A stretch of DNA of 64,000 nt from Trametes villosa. Lineage: Eukaryota; Basidiomycota; Agaricomycetes; Polyporales; Polyporaceae. A program made the translations under genes and the position numbers. This document shows, in pieces, positions 10,715-21,190 of this stretch. The notes below the pieces were generated by a model. The model was not told the DNA's origin and ran no database searches. It saw nothing but the letters and a program-made list of their open reading frames with translations. The stretch spans positions 1 to 64,000 of the forward strand of contig PUDQ02000110.1 in the NCBI GenBank assembly GCA_002964805.2, in the 5' to 3' direction. The stretch's first letter is position 1; each line of letters starts with the position of its first letter.

Positions 10715-13700
10715 TTGTCGCGCTCAAACCTCACGACCGCCTCCAGCATGCTCATAATGAACACAACTAGTCCTGCAGAAGACTCTCGATCATGCAGTCT
10801 CCTCAACTCCGTACTCTCCGTCCTCAGGGTGTATCTCGCAAGACGTCCCCTCGCTAGGCTTCTCTCCACATTCCTGTGCTCCGTGATCATCGTCACACGC
10901 CCGTTTTCTCGTCTCGGCGGGCAGTATGCCTTCCTTGTTTTGGCTTTGAAAGAGCTCGTGTTCGGTGTACAGGAAAACCTCTCTCAACAGCTAGAACTTA
11001 CCGTCCTCAACATCCTTGGTGCGCTTACCGGGATTGGCGTTTCTACTTTGGCAAAATATATTGCTTCCCTCGCCGGGTATGATACTGTGGGCGCACGATC
11101 AACATGCTTCATATTCCTGATCTTGATCAGTTTCTTTGGTAAGCAAGCCGATCCTTGTCTAATCTGACTTCCAGCTCCCTAACGCATAGTAGCTGGGATC
11201 ATCAAGAGCAGGCTCGTCCGGCTGCAACTGTCCACACGTATCTCGTGCTTTATATCCATCTGGCTGCTCACCAATGACATTGGCCTGCCTGCGGTACGCC
11301 TTCTCACTTATCCAGCACTAACATCGCAAGTCTCATACCCGTTGCTTCTCATAGCACGTTCTGCCCGACTCTGGCAATTTCCTATGGATCACCCTCTCTG
11401 CCGCCATCCTGTGCCTCGTCTCGCTACTTGCGATGATGATCGTTTTCCCAGGGTCGACGACCAATTTCGAGTCCGAAACCGTAGCAACTTTCGCGTTGCT
11501 CGAACAATGTCTCTCGTCAAGTCTTCACCGTGTCGGCGCGCGCGAAACTAAGATGCCTTATTCGCACTATCGCCAACTTCACAGTCAACTGCTGCAGCGG
11601 TCTGTCAAGCTGAACGAGTCTTACTCGCAAGCGGCTTTCGAGCTGCGGATCGGACGCCTCAGTCGTGAGTCGTCTTGTTCGCCCCGTTCTGTCGCGCATA
11701 TATGAACCTCCCATACAGTGCAATCCATTCATCCATTCATTGGTATCGTCGAACACTTGCGCCGGGAACTTGCGTGGGGTATGGCACCGCTCAAGCCTGT
11801 AAATAGCACGCCAGGTTCCCCTGGATCCCTGGGCTCCCCGGGCTCGCCGCGTAGCGGCGCGCCGAGCTTGTATGAGCATCCCCACCCCATCCAGCACGAG
11901 AGCACGTTTGTCACCAAGATAGAGCCTCCGGCTCTCACTCTAGCTCATGCCATCGTGGACGCCATGAAGACGGTTGAACAACTACTGTTTGTCACCTTCC
12001 ATCAACGGTCTACAGCCGTCACCGCGCAAGCCGTCCAGTCGGTGTCTGGATCGCAAAAGGCCGCCGTGCACGCCGCGGAGCGGCATCTGAAGAGCACGAG
12101 GGACCAGATGCGAGAAGTTTTGAGACATGTGTTCGACGAGGTCGACATGCAGCAGCGCGCTGAGGGAAGACATGCGCATCTACCCAAGGAGATCTTCGAT
12201 TGCAGTGTCGCAGCTATCGCATTGCTCCAGGTGACCTTCGACGTGTTGTACCCTTCAGATGAGCCGGTTTGCTGATATTCGCCGAGGACACCTAGATGGC
12301 ACACGAGATGGCGCACGCTTTGCAAGTCGCCGAGAAGGTCGCAACCCGCTATGAGGAATCATCCGCCCGCCTATGGTATCCCCACATCTCGCTCCAGTGG
12401 TTGGGGGTTCCGCCCGGACCCTTTATCAGCGATGACAGCGGCGACTTGGTATTCGCGTCCGGAGGCGTAGCCGACGAAGGTATCTCCGACGCCGGGAATG
12501 ACGAGCGGCTGACGGTCATGGAGGCGCGACAAGGCCTCGCGGAGCGCGCGTTCTCGTTCACGCTTGTCAAGGGCCGCGCGCTCCCCGCGGGCGGGCTGTC
12601 GATGCGCTACAGGACGTACTCGGTCTCGGCGAGCCGGATGGACCTCGGCGAGCGCGCGCGGCCGTGGACGTGGCGGTACTGGAGCGGGTGCATCGGCATG
12701 CTGTGGTCGACGGAGCGCATGTTGCGCGTGCGCGTGTGGCTGTCGAAGCGGCACCGCGCGATGCAGCACTCGAGCCACTGGCGGCACGGGCTGAAGAACG
12801 CGATCGGGGTCGCGGTGCTGACGTTCCCTGCGTTCTTGCCGGAGGGCTCCGCGGGTGCGTGTGTCGTGCTGTCGGTCTTCTAGCCTGTGGACGGATCACT
12901 GAGTGTCTGACAGGTCGGCAGTGGTTCCAGTCCTATCGCGGGCAGTGGATGACCATCAGGTGGGAAGCCTCCGGCATTACAAATTGCGGTGAGCTGACCG
13001 TGTTGGCAGTTATCTTTGGGTATTGGAAACGAATACGGGTGCGACTTGGAGAACAGGCTACCTCCGATTGGTGAGCGAGTCGTTCGATGTCCTCCCTTCC
13101 CGGCGGCTGAACAACGCAACAATGTCAGTTTGGCACATTGTTGGGCGCAATATACTCCTACGTGGTACGTACATTCTCTCGAGCCATGCAGCTTCTCGCT
13201 CGCGCTCACCGGAAAAACGTGTAGGCCTTCTTGATATGCGGCACAAATCCTTACGGACTGGTGGCTCTGGTCACGGTACGTCATCCCTCGTTTTTGTTGC
13301 AGCCGTGTGGTCGTGGTGGTTTACACTTCCCTGCAGGCGTTTGACATACCGATTACATGGATCATCCTGAAGACGTCTGTTACGCCACTGGCGGTCCCTG
13401 CGTGCGTGCCCATTCACGCAGTCGCCGGGCCATCGCTCAGCCCTTCACAGCTCTGTTGCGCTGCCCCCTATACTGCTTGCACCATATATCCACCCTGATC
13501 CGAGCCATACAATCCTTGGTAAGCCCCTGCGCACACGTGTGAAGCACCGCTCATCGTCGACGCGTAGAATTGGCCGGCATACGAGCACTCATGATCGCTG
13601 CCGGCATCGTCGCAGCCGTCCTCATGAACAGCCTGCTATTCCCGCGGCACTGCCGGGTGCGTGCATCCGAGCGACTGCGTCCGCTGCATATCGGCACTGG

Positions 13701-14603
13701 TATTGATTATACACATTTATTCAGGTGATGTTCCTGTCGGACACAAGCCGGACGCTCGGACTGCTTAGCAGTCTTTACCTCACACTCAGCCAGTACGTGA
13801 CGCGGAGCTGTCAGCCTTAGGCTCGGTGCTTATTCGCGGCGCGTAGCGACATGTTCCGCGTTCATCGCACGCGCATGCACGAAGAGCGGCGGAAGACCCT
13901 GAAGCTAGAACTGCAGATCCGTAGCGCGCTCTACCGGCTCTCCGCCCTCGTGAAAACCATGCACGACGAGCTCAGCCTTCTACCGGTGAGCATTGCCGGA
14001 TTACTCTACTCCTCTCGGCGCTGACTGCGGCTATAGAAACCGCTCCGCCACTATCGCCAAGTCATCACGACGATGCAGAAGCTGCTCGACCTGATGACGG
14101 GGCTGCGCAAGATCAGGGAGAACATCCCGCGCAAAGAGACGGTCTCGAACGTGTTCAAGGAGCGCCGCGAGTTCGTGCGTCGCCGCCCATTCTTCACGTC
14201 CGCCTCGCTCGAGCTGACGCGGGCCCTGCCCCTGATCTCCCAGATGTCGTGCGTGTGCATCACGCTGTTCGCGTGCCAGCACGCGTTCCACGCGCGCGAG
14301 CCGCTGCCCCAGTTCCTGCCGTCCGCGCGGCACGCGTTCGCGCACCTGGAGGCGCACGTGCAGGAGTGTATCCACACCGCGCGCGAGGCGGACGCGCGCG
14401 CGCTCGGGCTCTCGCTCGTGTACGCGTTCGCGGAGCAGGAGGTGATGCAGAACCTCGTCGACACGCTCGAGGAGCTGCTCGAGGTGACGGGGCGCCTGTT
14501 CGGCACGTCTGCGTGGCTGACGCACGAGTCGCACTTTTCGCGGACGAGCACGATGGAGGAGGGCGACCATGGGTGGTATAGCACGTTCAAGTGGGAGGAG
14601 TAG
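10715..14603 (+). CDS. FUSC/ArAE-type membrane transporter-like protein (putative ER transporter family)
   Basis: Fifteen exons keep one frame to a 1,032-codon product: 10715-11138, 11190-11293, 11355-11664, 11719-12230, 12296-12854, 12914-12959, 13010-13070, 13129-13164, 13225-13275, 13337-13401, 13451-13518, 13568-13656, 13725-13792, 13847-13985 and 14037-14603. Hydrophobic segments cluster in the N-terminal quarter and again around residues 610-800, separated by a long soluble region with a Ser/Pro/Gly-rich loop. In the second cluster, RGQWMTISYLWVLETNTGATW matches in style the conserved core of fusaric-acid-resistance/aromatic-acid-exporter proteins. The C-terminal 240 residues are soluble and helical. 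This architecture matches fungal proteins annotated as putative ER transporter 6TM N-terminal plus ArAE_2; the substrate is unknown. A second in-frame ATG at 10757 is an equally possible start (1,018 residues). Six consecutive exons are only 36-68 nt. Confidence 0.85.
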
Positions 14604-15135
14604 AGAGGGTCCGCTGCAAGCTTGGACGTTTTCGAACAGTGAACTCATACGCCCACCACAGCCACGAAGTCTTATCAGATGAGTGCCTCGTACAGGTATT
14701 CAGACGCAGTCGGTAGTGGAGATTTTTGCTGAGAATATCCCAGGTCAATCGCGACTCTGATGCTACAACTGTTTTCTAGTAGCGCTGAGTAATTGCAATT
14801 GTGGTCGTCATCGCACTCGCCGTTTGGCGCAAGCCGCCCCCGTCATCCATCGAGCAGCGAAGGTGACCCGAATGTATGGTCCGTGCGCACAATCTGATTC
14901 CGCAGACACTTCACGGACTCCAAAGTGCTGTGTCCGCGCGGCCAGGTAATGAGGCCAGCGGCTGGAATCAGTAAGCAAACCACCACGTTGCAGCCTGCAG
15001 ACCAGACCATGACAACTTCTCACGTATTCGTATCATTGAATAGTCGTGCAAATAGCGCCCCTTTTGGGGTCCCCAAGTTGCACCCACACTATCGCCCTCC
15101 TCGTCCTCTACCTATCGCCGTATCTCGTCTTCATT
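14604..15135 (+). other. Intergenic region
   Basis: This 0.5 kb spacer between two plus-strand genes contains no further gene. The reading frame of the next gene is open upstream to about 15046 and would add a hydrophobic stretch, discussed under that gene. Confidence 0.4.
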
Positions 15136-16588
15136 ATGTTCAGCTCAACGAAGAGCGGCTTCAATCTCGACATCTCTGGCGTGTTTGGATTTATCGGAGG
15201 GAAGGTTGCCATTTCCGCAATGACGACCATCCACGTCTACGAGGGGCGAAAGTGGCTGGGGTGGTACAACCAACCCGGAAGCTACGCAATCGCTCAGGTG
15301 TACGGCCGGCTCAGCCGTTCGTCCTTCTGGGACGCGCTCTACCCCGGAGTTGCCGTCGAGCCGGCGGTCCTTTTCGGGTTCGACGGGACGGAGGGTCCCA
15401 AGTTCATGCCCACCCAGTCAGGAACGATCCTGTCCAAGACCACGCACGTCGCACGCCTCTTCATGGAGGAGTGTAAGGCCCTCCCAGTCACTCTGCTTTA
15501 TCACCCGGCACTGGTCACTCCGCTTCATCACCCAGGCATGCGCAGGACCACCCCTGGTTCCGTGACCATCGCCTACCTCACTCATATACCGCACTGCTAT
15601 GTGGAGCTCCCGCGACGGTGCCGCGATGTGAACAGCAAGTTCGCCGTCATCCCTATCCTTGCGTCGCTAGGCGCGTGCGCTGGATGCGCTCTCATCGGCG
15701 ATTGGTTTTGCCTCGCGGCCATTGTATTCGGCATTCTCAGCAACGGTTTGACTTGCCTCATGATTGGGACGGGCATCCTCAGATACAAGCACCCTGAGCC
15801 TGCGCAGGACGCTCCTCCGGGTGATGGCCTTCTGGAGGGCGAAAGGGCTGAGCTCGTGATACTGAAGGGACCGGAGGGCGCAGTCAACGCGATCACCCGA
15901 GGCCAGTTCACCCTCGACTACGACAGCGCACCCGAGTACCACAGCATCGGCATCTGCTCGTTGCTCCTTACCCTCCAGTTCATCTTCCAGCTGCTCCTCA
16001 TCCCGCAGAGCTCGCTGCACGGACAACTCCTCTTCCTGACCACTCTCTTCTTCTCCTGGGCGTATAACTCCTACCTCTCCAGACTGGATATCCAACGGAC
16101 GATCCTCCGCAACAACGTGTTGGGGTTGCACTCTACTCAGTTTATAAAGTACGAGTTAGAGACCATAGTGGCGACGGTGACCTTCGCGCTTCTCCACATG
16201 TGCCCCACCAAGAAGAGTCTCCTTGAGCAAGTGCTGGACGACCTACTCCCAAGCGATTCCAAACCCTGGCGCATATGGAAAGACGAAGTCCTCCGTTGTA
16301 TCGAGGCCGACTTCTACCAGGGATCGGAAAATTTTATGTTCGATTTCCGTTCTATGGAGGCTTCACTGCTAGACGGAGACCGAATGCTCCTGGAGAGGCT
16401 GTACGAGGATGCAAGGTGCGCTGCTTCGGCGTACCGCAGAAGGTCAGTGCATCCAACGCAGCGCCAGCAGTGGACGACCATGGATCTGAATCCGTAACGT
16501 TAGCAGCACGCACAGGCTCATGAACCCGCCTGAAAGCACGGGTGGGGCTGCGACTCCTCCAGGGCAAGGGGCTGAATTCTGCCTTTAG
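15136..16588 (+). CDS. Multi-pass membrane protein, family member 1 (unknown function)
   Basis: This is the plus-strand member of a seven-gene family (others at 30990-44593, minus strand). The start at 15136 is chosen because the residues after it (MFSSTKSGFNLDISGV) align with the start of the paralogues; the frame is open upstream to 15046 with a hydrophobic segment. Order of parts: N-terminal soluble module with GRKWLGWYNQPGSY and FWDALYPG; EGPKF followed by SGT and an EECK motif near residue 115; two hydrophobic hairpins (about residues 180-230 and 270-320) separated by PPGDG and AVNAITRGQF; C-terminal soluble helical region. Exon 1 (15136-16442) ends at AG|GTCAGT, the position where four paralogues have splice donors. 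Joining it to 16507-16588 (TTAGCAG acceptor) gives 462 residues; without splicing translation stops at 16497. Function unknown. Confidence 0.8.
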
Positions 16589-18292
16589 ACGAGAGCTATG
16601 TTGCGTGGCGCGTCATGTACCATACCCAACTTTCAATAGTTGTAGACATGTACGTACGCCGCTGCCACCAGCCGAAATGTACACGTCACACTGGTACTAA
16701 TAATTTGAGCGCTGCATAGGAGTATCTAGCAAGCGGAGAATTTAAGTTATTCTGTGTGGCATGCTATATCTTCATCGGTTGTGAACAAAAGCTTACCGAG
16801 CGAACACAGCGCATAAGTAACACTACACCGCTAAACTTTGCGCGGGTGGAAACAAAGTGTCAGGAGGGCTCATTGGAGATCGGATGAATCACCACTTGGA
16901 ATCCAACGATCACACCGCCGGAATCCAGTAATCTAGAATCCACTTGGAATTCTACGTCAGGGCGTGTGAAATCCAGTAGATGCGCCGTTGGCGCCGTGCG
17001 GCCGTTTGAAATCCAGCCGACTGCACTACTGGCGCTGTATCCCCGCGTACTTCGACGTTCGTCGACATCGCTCTTGCTTGTCTCCTGACTCTCATGACGT
17101 GGCCGACACCCCCCACCCCCTCCCTCCCTCCCTCCGGCTCTTGAGACCTCATGTATGTCCCGGTTCTTCTCCCTCTGTGCTAGATGGAGGCTACTGACCG
17201 TACGCATTCCTCTCAGGTGGGTTGAAAGGGAGACCACGCTGGACCGGCCGCGCTATGTGAGTCAGCGAACTGGCCGTCCGCGCTGTTGACGTTCGAACGG
17301 CGTGGGGAGCAGTACTAGTGGTTACACCGCCCCCAGCTCCGGCCTAGATGACGACGAAGACTGCCCTAGGCTTGGGTGGCTCTGACGACGAGCAGGCGGC
17401 GACGAGGTTGGTCTGGACGCCGAGGGCGACAGTTCGAGCACTACATACCCTCCTCTTGTATACGTCACTATCGCCTACCAAAACTCTTCACTCCTCCCCA
17501 ATATCGCTCACTAGTTATTGACCTTCACCTGTTACTCCTGTATCGACCTCTCTAATGCATGCTTTACACGTTATTGTGAAGACAGCGCGATAAATGATTC
17601 TGGGATACGAGCATGCGCAGTCCGTCGGACTGCGTTCCCCGCGCATGGGCGCCTACACGTACTGCTATTTTCGGGGGCTGATCTGACGTTGGAATCCAAT
17701 GGGCGTGTCTCTTGTTTTCCGCTGGCTGCGGCGTCGGATTCCAAGTGGGTTCTGGCTTACTGGAAATCAAAGGCCGTGCCTCCTGGACGACACCGGCCAT
17801 CAATCCACTCAACTTCCAGTAGTCCGATGTATAGCGGTGTAGTCACTACTCAAATCACTACTTATCAGTGGGGTCAAACCAGGTCGAAGCGGCCCGGAGC
17901 GGGGCAGTGCGCGAGCGACCAGTGACTGGGTGGGGTCCCCAATCGGATCGGACAGTGAATGCGGTCCAGTGAACAGACGTCCACCGGCACCGTTGCGTCG
18001 CACAGGACAAGTACTCCCATACCTCAATCATCTCCGGATATCACAAGAGCGGCCGCTTCGTGTCTGCTGATCAGGACATCAACGCTCAAATTGCCACTAG
18101 GAGGTGAGTAGCTGAGCAGCAGTCTGAGGTCTCGGTCTATAGCTGTGAGAAACATCGCTGAATCAACCTTGGTAAGTGCACGTTCCAAGTCAGACCGCTG
18201 ATTCGCTGCCACACCTCACACGGACGAGAACACCGTGGTGTATCCCGGCTCACGAATCTGGACCTCTGGGGAAGCCTTCGATTGTGACTACG
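16589..18292. other. Intergenic region with degenerate repeat motifs
   Basis: No gene recognised in 1.7 kb. The motif CACTTGGAATCC occurs at 16893-16904, near-identically at 16941-16952 and exactly inverted at 17736-17747; TTGGAATCCAA occurs at 16896 and 17689. These suggest an old mobile-element remnant spanning roughly 16860-17830. Confidence 0.35.
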
Positions 18293-20278
18293 ATGCGTCT
18301 CCTGGACACGCAGACAGGTACCTTCGTGGAGATCGGTCAACCGCTTGAGAGGCCGTATGCCATTCTCTCACATGTCTGGGGCCCGCCGGGAAAAGAGCAG
18401 ACATACCAGGATCTGCTCGAAATACAGCGTACAAGCACTGCGCCAGAGGGGATACTCCTCGATCCTCGTGTGTCGGACAAAATCAAGAACACGTGCGACA
18501 TCGCCCTCAAGCACGGCTACCGTCTCATGTGGATCGACTCGTGTTGCATCGACAAGACTAGCAGCGCAGAGTTGTCAGAAGCAATCAACTCCATGTTTCA
18601 GTGGTACGCCAACGCAAGCATGTGCTACGTGTTTCTCGCGGACGTGGCCGACGACCCCCACGCAACTCTCAATGAACGATTCTGTCGTAGCAAGTGGAAC
18701 ACGCGAGGATGGACACTCCAGGAGTTGATTGCGCCACGCTCCATTCTCTTCATGTCCTCCAGCTGGACCGTTCTGGGATCGAAGCTGACGTTAGCCGGCG
18801 TTGTCGAGGAAGCTACGGGAGTCGACCGAGACATTCTTACCCACCAGAAGCCGCTCGATGGCGTCAGCGTCGCACGTCGGATGTGGTGGGCGTCATGTCG
18901 GGCGACCACGAGAGTCGAAGACGAGGCCTACTGTCTCATGGGCATCTTTGGCGTCCATCTTCCGACGATTTATGGGGAGGGGCGGAACGCATTCTTGCGG
19001 CTGCAGGAAGCGATATTCATCAATAATCCAGATCGAACACTCTTTGCTTGGGAACTTTCCTGTCATGGCGCGTTCACTTTGGAAGGCCCGGCGACAAAAG
19101 GCGTAGTATCTGAGGCTGGCGGACAACCCCTCACGGTCGATGGGCTGTTTGCGCCTGCACCCCGCCATTTCGCGCGATCGCAAGGGATTAAACCTCTCTC
19201 GCAGGATGATTTCATGAACCGCTTGCAAACGGTGCGCAGCGCAGCCCCGACCTTGCCCTTCCCCGTCTACACGATAACACCCAGCGGCATCCAAGCTCAA
19301 GTCATTCTCGTTCGTGGTTGCAAGCACATGGACGACAGTCGCGTCATACACCCTCTAAATCTGGCTCTCCTTGCATGTGAAGACAGCCGGGGTAACATCG
19401 TCGCTCTCTCTCTCGGCCGGGAGATGCACAAGCCAGGTTGGCCTTCTACCACGATCGGGTCCGCGTTTTCTGGCTCTACTCTCTATCGGATATTCTCCGT
19501 CACCCCCGCTGCGCTGCGCTCCCCGAATACCAGCCTTTCCTTGCTTGCCGCCAATTTCCGTAAGCATCCCACCCCTAAGGGCAGGCTCTCGGGGCTGCCA
19601 CGAGCTATAACGGTACCCGCGGTCCTAGCTTCTGTACACCAGCGACCCCTCTCCACCGCGTCTTATGTGCCGGCGATCTTCAAAAGGCGCTTCCCTTCCA
19701 CGCTCGACACGCATGCGCTGGGCAAGCCCGTAGCCTCTGGAAAACCGCTTGCCGTCCAGCCGTACCCGTGGTGCGAGTCCCTTCTCAGCGCCCATTCCCT
19801 GAAGATGCGCTACCTGGATGTGAGGTCCTCGGATACCAGCGACAGTAGTTCCAGGCTAGCGTTTGCGTTGGACGCTGGGACTGGCGAAGGGCATCTGACC
19901 ATATGTCTCGTCAGAGCCGAGTATCATCGGGGGACGGCTGACGAAGAACACATCGACTGCTATGTCCAAGTCATGGAGATGCAGGAGGACGAACTGTCGG
20001 CTCGTCTCGACTCGTTGTGGGCCAACATGGCTGATAGTGAAGACACCCGACTCGCGGTGGTCCCCTCGTCGGCCCGTCACGCGACCCTCTCTCCCTCTGG
20101 TGGCACGCTCTGCGAATTCCTTGTCTCTGGCACGTCCGTACAGGTGTGGATAGAGAAACATGACGAGAAGACGCCGCCTTCTGGGAAGGGCGAGGCGGAG
20201 AAGTTATGGTTGGGGATCGATGTATGTGGGACGTTGAGCACGCCTCCTTCCCGGGGCGTTCCAAAACCGTCATCATGA
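18293..20278 (+). CDS. HET-domain (heterokaryon incompatibility) protein
   Basis: A single uninterrupted frame of 661 residues. The start at 18293 (MRLLDTQTG) matches the usual beginning of HET proteins; the frame is open upstream to 18176 but with no family-like sequence. The HET domain occupies about residues 20-270, with YAILSHVWG near residue 22, WIDSCCIDK, then SMFQWYANASMCYVFLADV, WNTRGWTLQELIAP and the closing AYCLMGIFGVHLPTIYGEG. The C-terminal 390 residues have no NACHT, ankyrin or WD repeats that I can see. HET domains in filamentous fungi act in non-self recognition and regulated cell death; in Agaricomycetes they form large families whose individual roles are mostly unproven. It lies between family member 1 and the RecQ gene with no evident co-regulation. 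Confidence 0.9.
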   Translation: MRLLDTQTGTFVEIGQPLERPYAILSHVWGPPGKEQTYQDLLEIQRTSTAPEGILLDPRVSDKIKNTCDIALKHGYRLMWIDSCCIDKTSSAELSEAINSMFQWYANASMCYVFLADVADDPHATLNERFCRSKWNTRGWTLQELIAPRSILFMSSSWTVLGSKLTLAGVVEEATGVDRDILTHQKPLDGVSVARRMWWASCRATTRVEDEAYCLMGIFGVHLPTIYGEGRNAFLRLQEAIFINNPDRTLFAWELSCHGAFTLEGPATKGVVSEAGGQPLTVDGLFAPAPRHFARSQGIKPLSQDDFMNRLQTVRSAAPTLPFPVYTITPSGIQAQVILVRGCKHMDDSRVIHPLNLALLACEDSRGNIVALSLGREMHKPGWPSTTIGSAFSGSTLYRIFSVTPAALRSPNTSLSLLAANFRKHPTPKGRLSGLPRAITVPAVLASVHQRPLSTASYVPAIFKRRFPSTLDTHALGKPVASGKPLAVQPYPWCESLLSAHSLKMRYLDVRSSDTSDSSSRLAFALDAGTGEGHLTICLVRAEYHRGTADEEHIDCYVQVMEMQEDELSARLDSLWANMADSEDTRLAVVPSSARHATLSPSGGTLCEFLVSGTSVQVWIEKHDEKTPPSGKGEAEKLWLGIDVCGTLSTPPSRGVPKPSS

Positions 20279-21190
20279 GCTGCAACCCCTCCTTTTCGTG
20301 GTAAGTCGCTACCACGTATCGCTCGGTTGCCTCTGGGTCTGATGCCAGCGCAGTAGCCAAGTGACTCCCTCATGCCAATAGCCACCACCCTCACCCGCAC
20401 AACTACCATAGTCGAAGGACTCGCTCACTCCCTACCATTACCGAAGCGTTTTCGAAGGGGCCAAGTTTGCTTTCGCTGGCCTCCGACTCGAATCTGTCTC
20501 AGTAGCCCACGAGTTTGCGCGCCCACCAGCCTCTCCCTCTCGGTATTCATCTCGATTCTTCACCCCCCTCGCGTCTCCTTCTCCTTTCTCCTCCATCCTG
20601 CAATACCTTCCGGCTGTATGCGCATACTACACTGCCTGAACCACTTCCGGGGGCGGTCGCGCCGTCACCCCGATGTCCAGGGAAAGAAAGGGGGCGAGAC
20701 TGGATGACTTCGCCGCACACACGATTCAAGAAGCTCTCCCCCTACGGCAAGTACTTCGACGATAGACCCTCCGCAGTGCCCCCGCCCCCGCTTCGACGGC
20801 TCGCTACAACCTCGCTCGAGCATGGAAACGCCTAGATCGTGGTGCGCCCTTTTGTCAGTATAGTCTCCCGTTCCCCTCCCATTGAAGTACAAGGCGCTGC
20901 CCCGTTTATTTTACTGAGCCTTGAATCGACTTCGTGCCAGCTCCTTGCCTCGTCCATCTCTGAGTCCCTTCCGGCCCCACCTCTCGCTCTCTCATCTTGT
21001 CTTCCCTGCCAGCCATGCCCATACCTACCTGTTCTGTTTCCGACTTTCTAACGTCGGCCTCCTGCGCCTTTCATATTCAACAGTCATCTTGCACATCCGC
21101 TGGCCCGCAAATTACTTGACGTAGAAAGCACACTCCTTGTAAGATATTCCAATAGGATATGAGAAGAGCAGTGCCTGCTACTCAGACAGT
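20279..21190. other. Convergent intergenic region
   Basis: This 0.9 kb region lies between the stops of the HET gene (+) and the RecQ gene (-). It is pyrimidine-rich on the plus strand, and nothing coding or repetitive was recognised. Confidence 0.4.

Noticed and set aside
15046..15135. N-terminal extension of family member 1 with a hydrophobic segment
   Set aside because: Not shared with the paralogues at protein level; the aligned start at 15136 is preferred, though a signal-anchor extension cannot be excluded.
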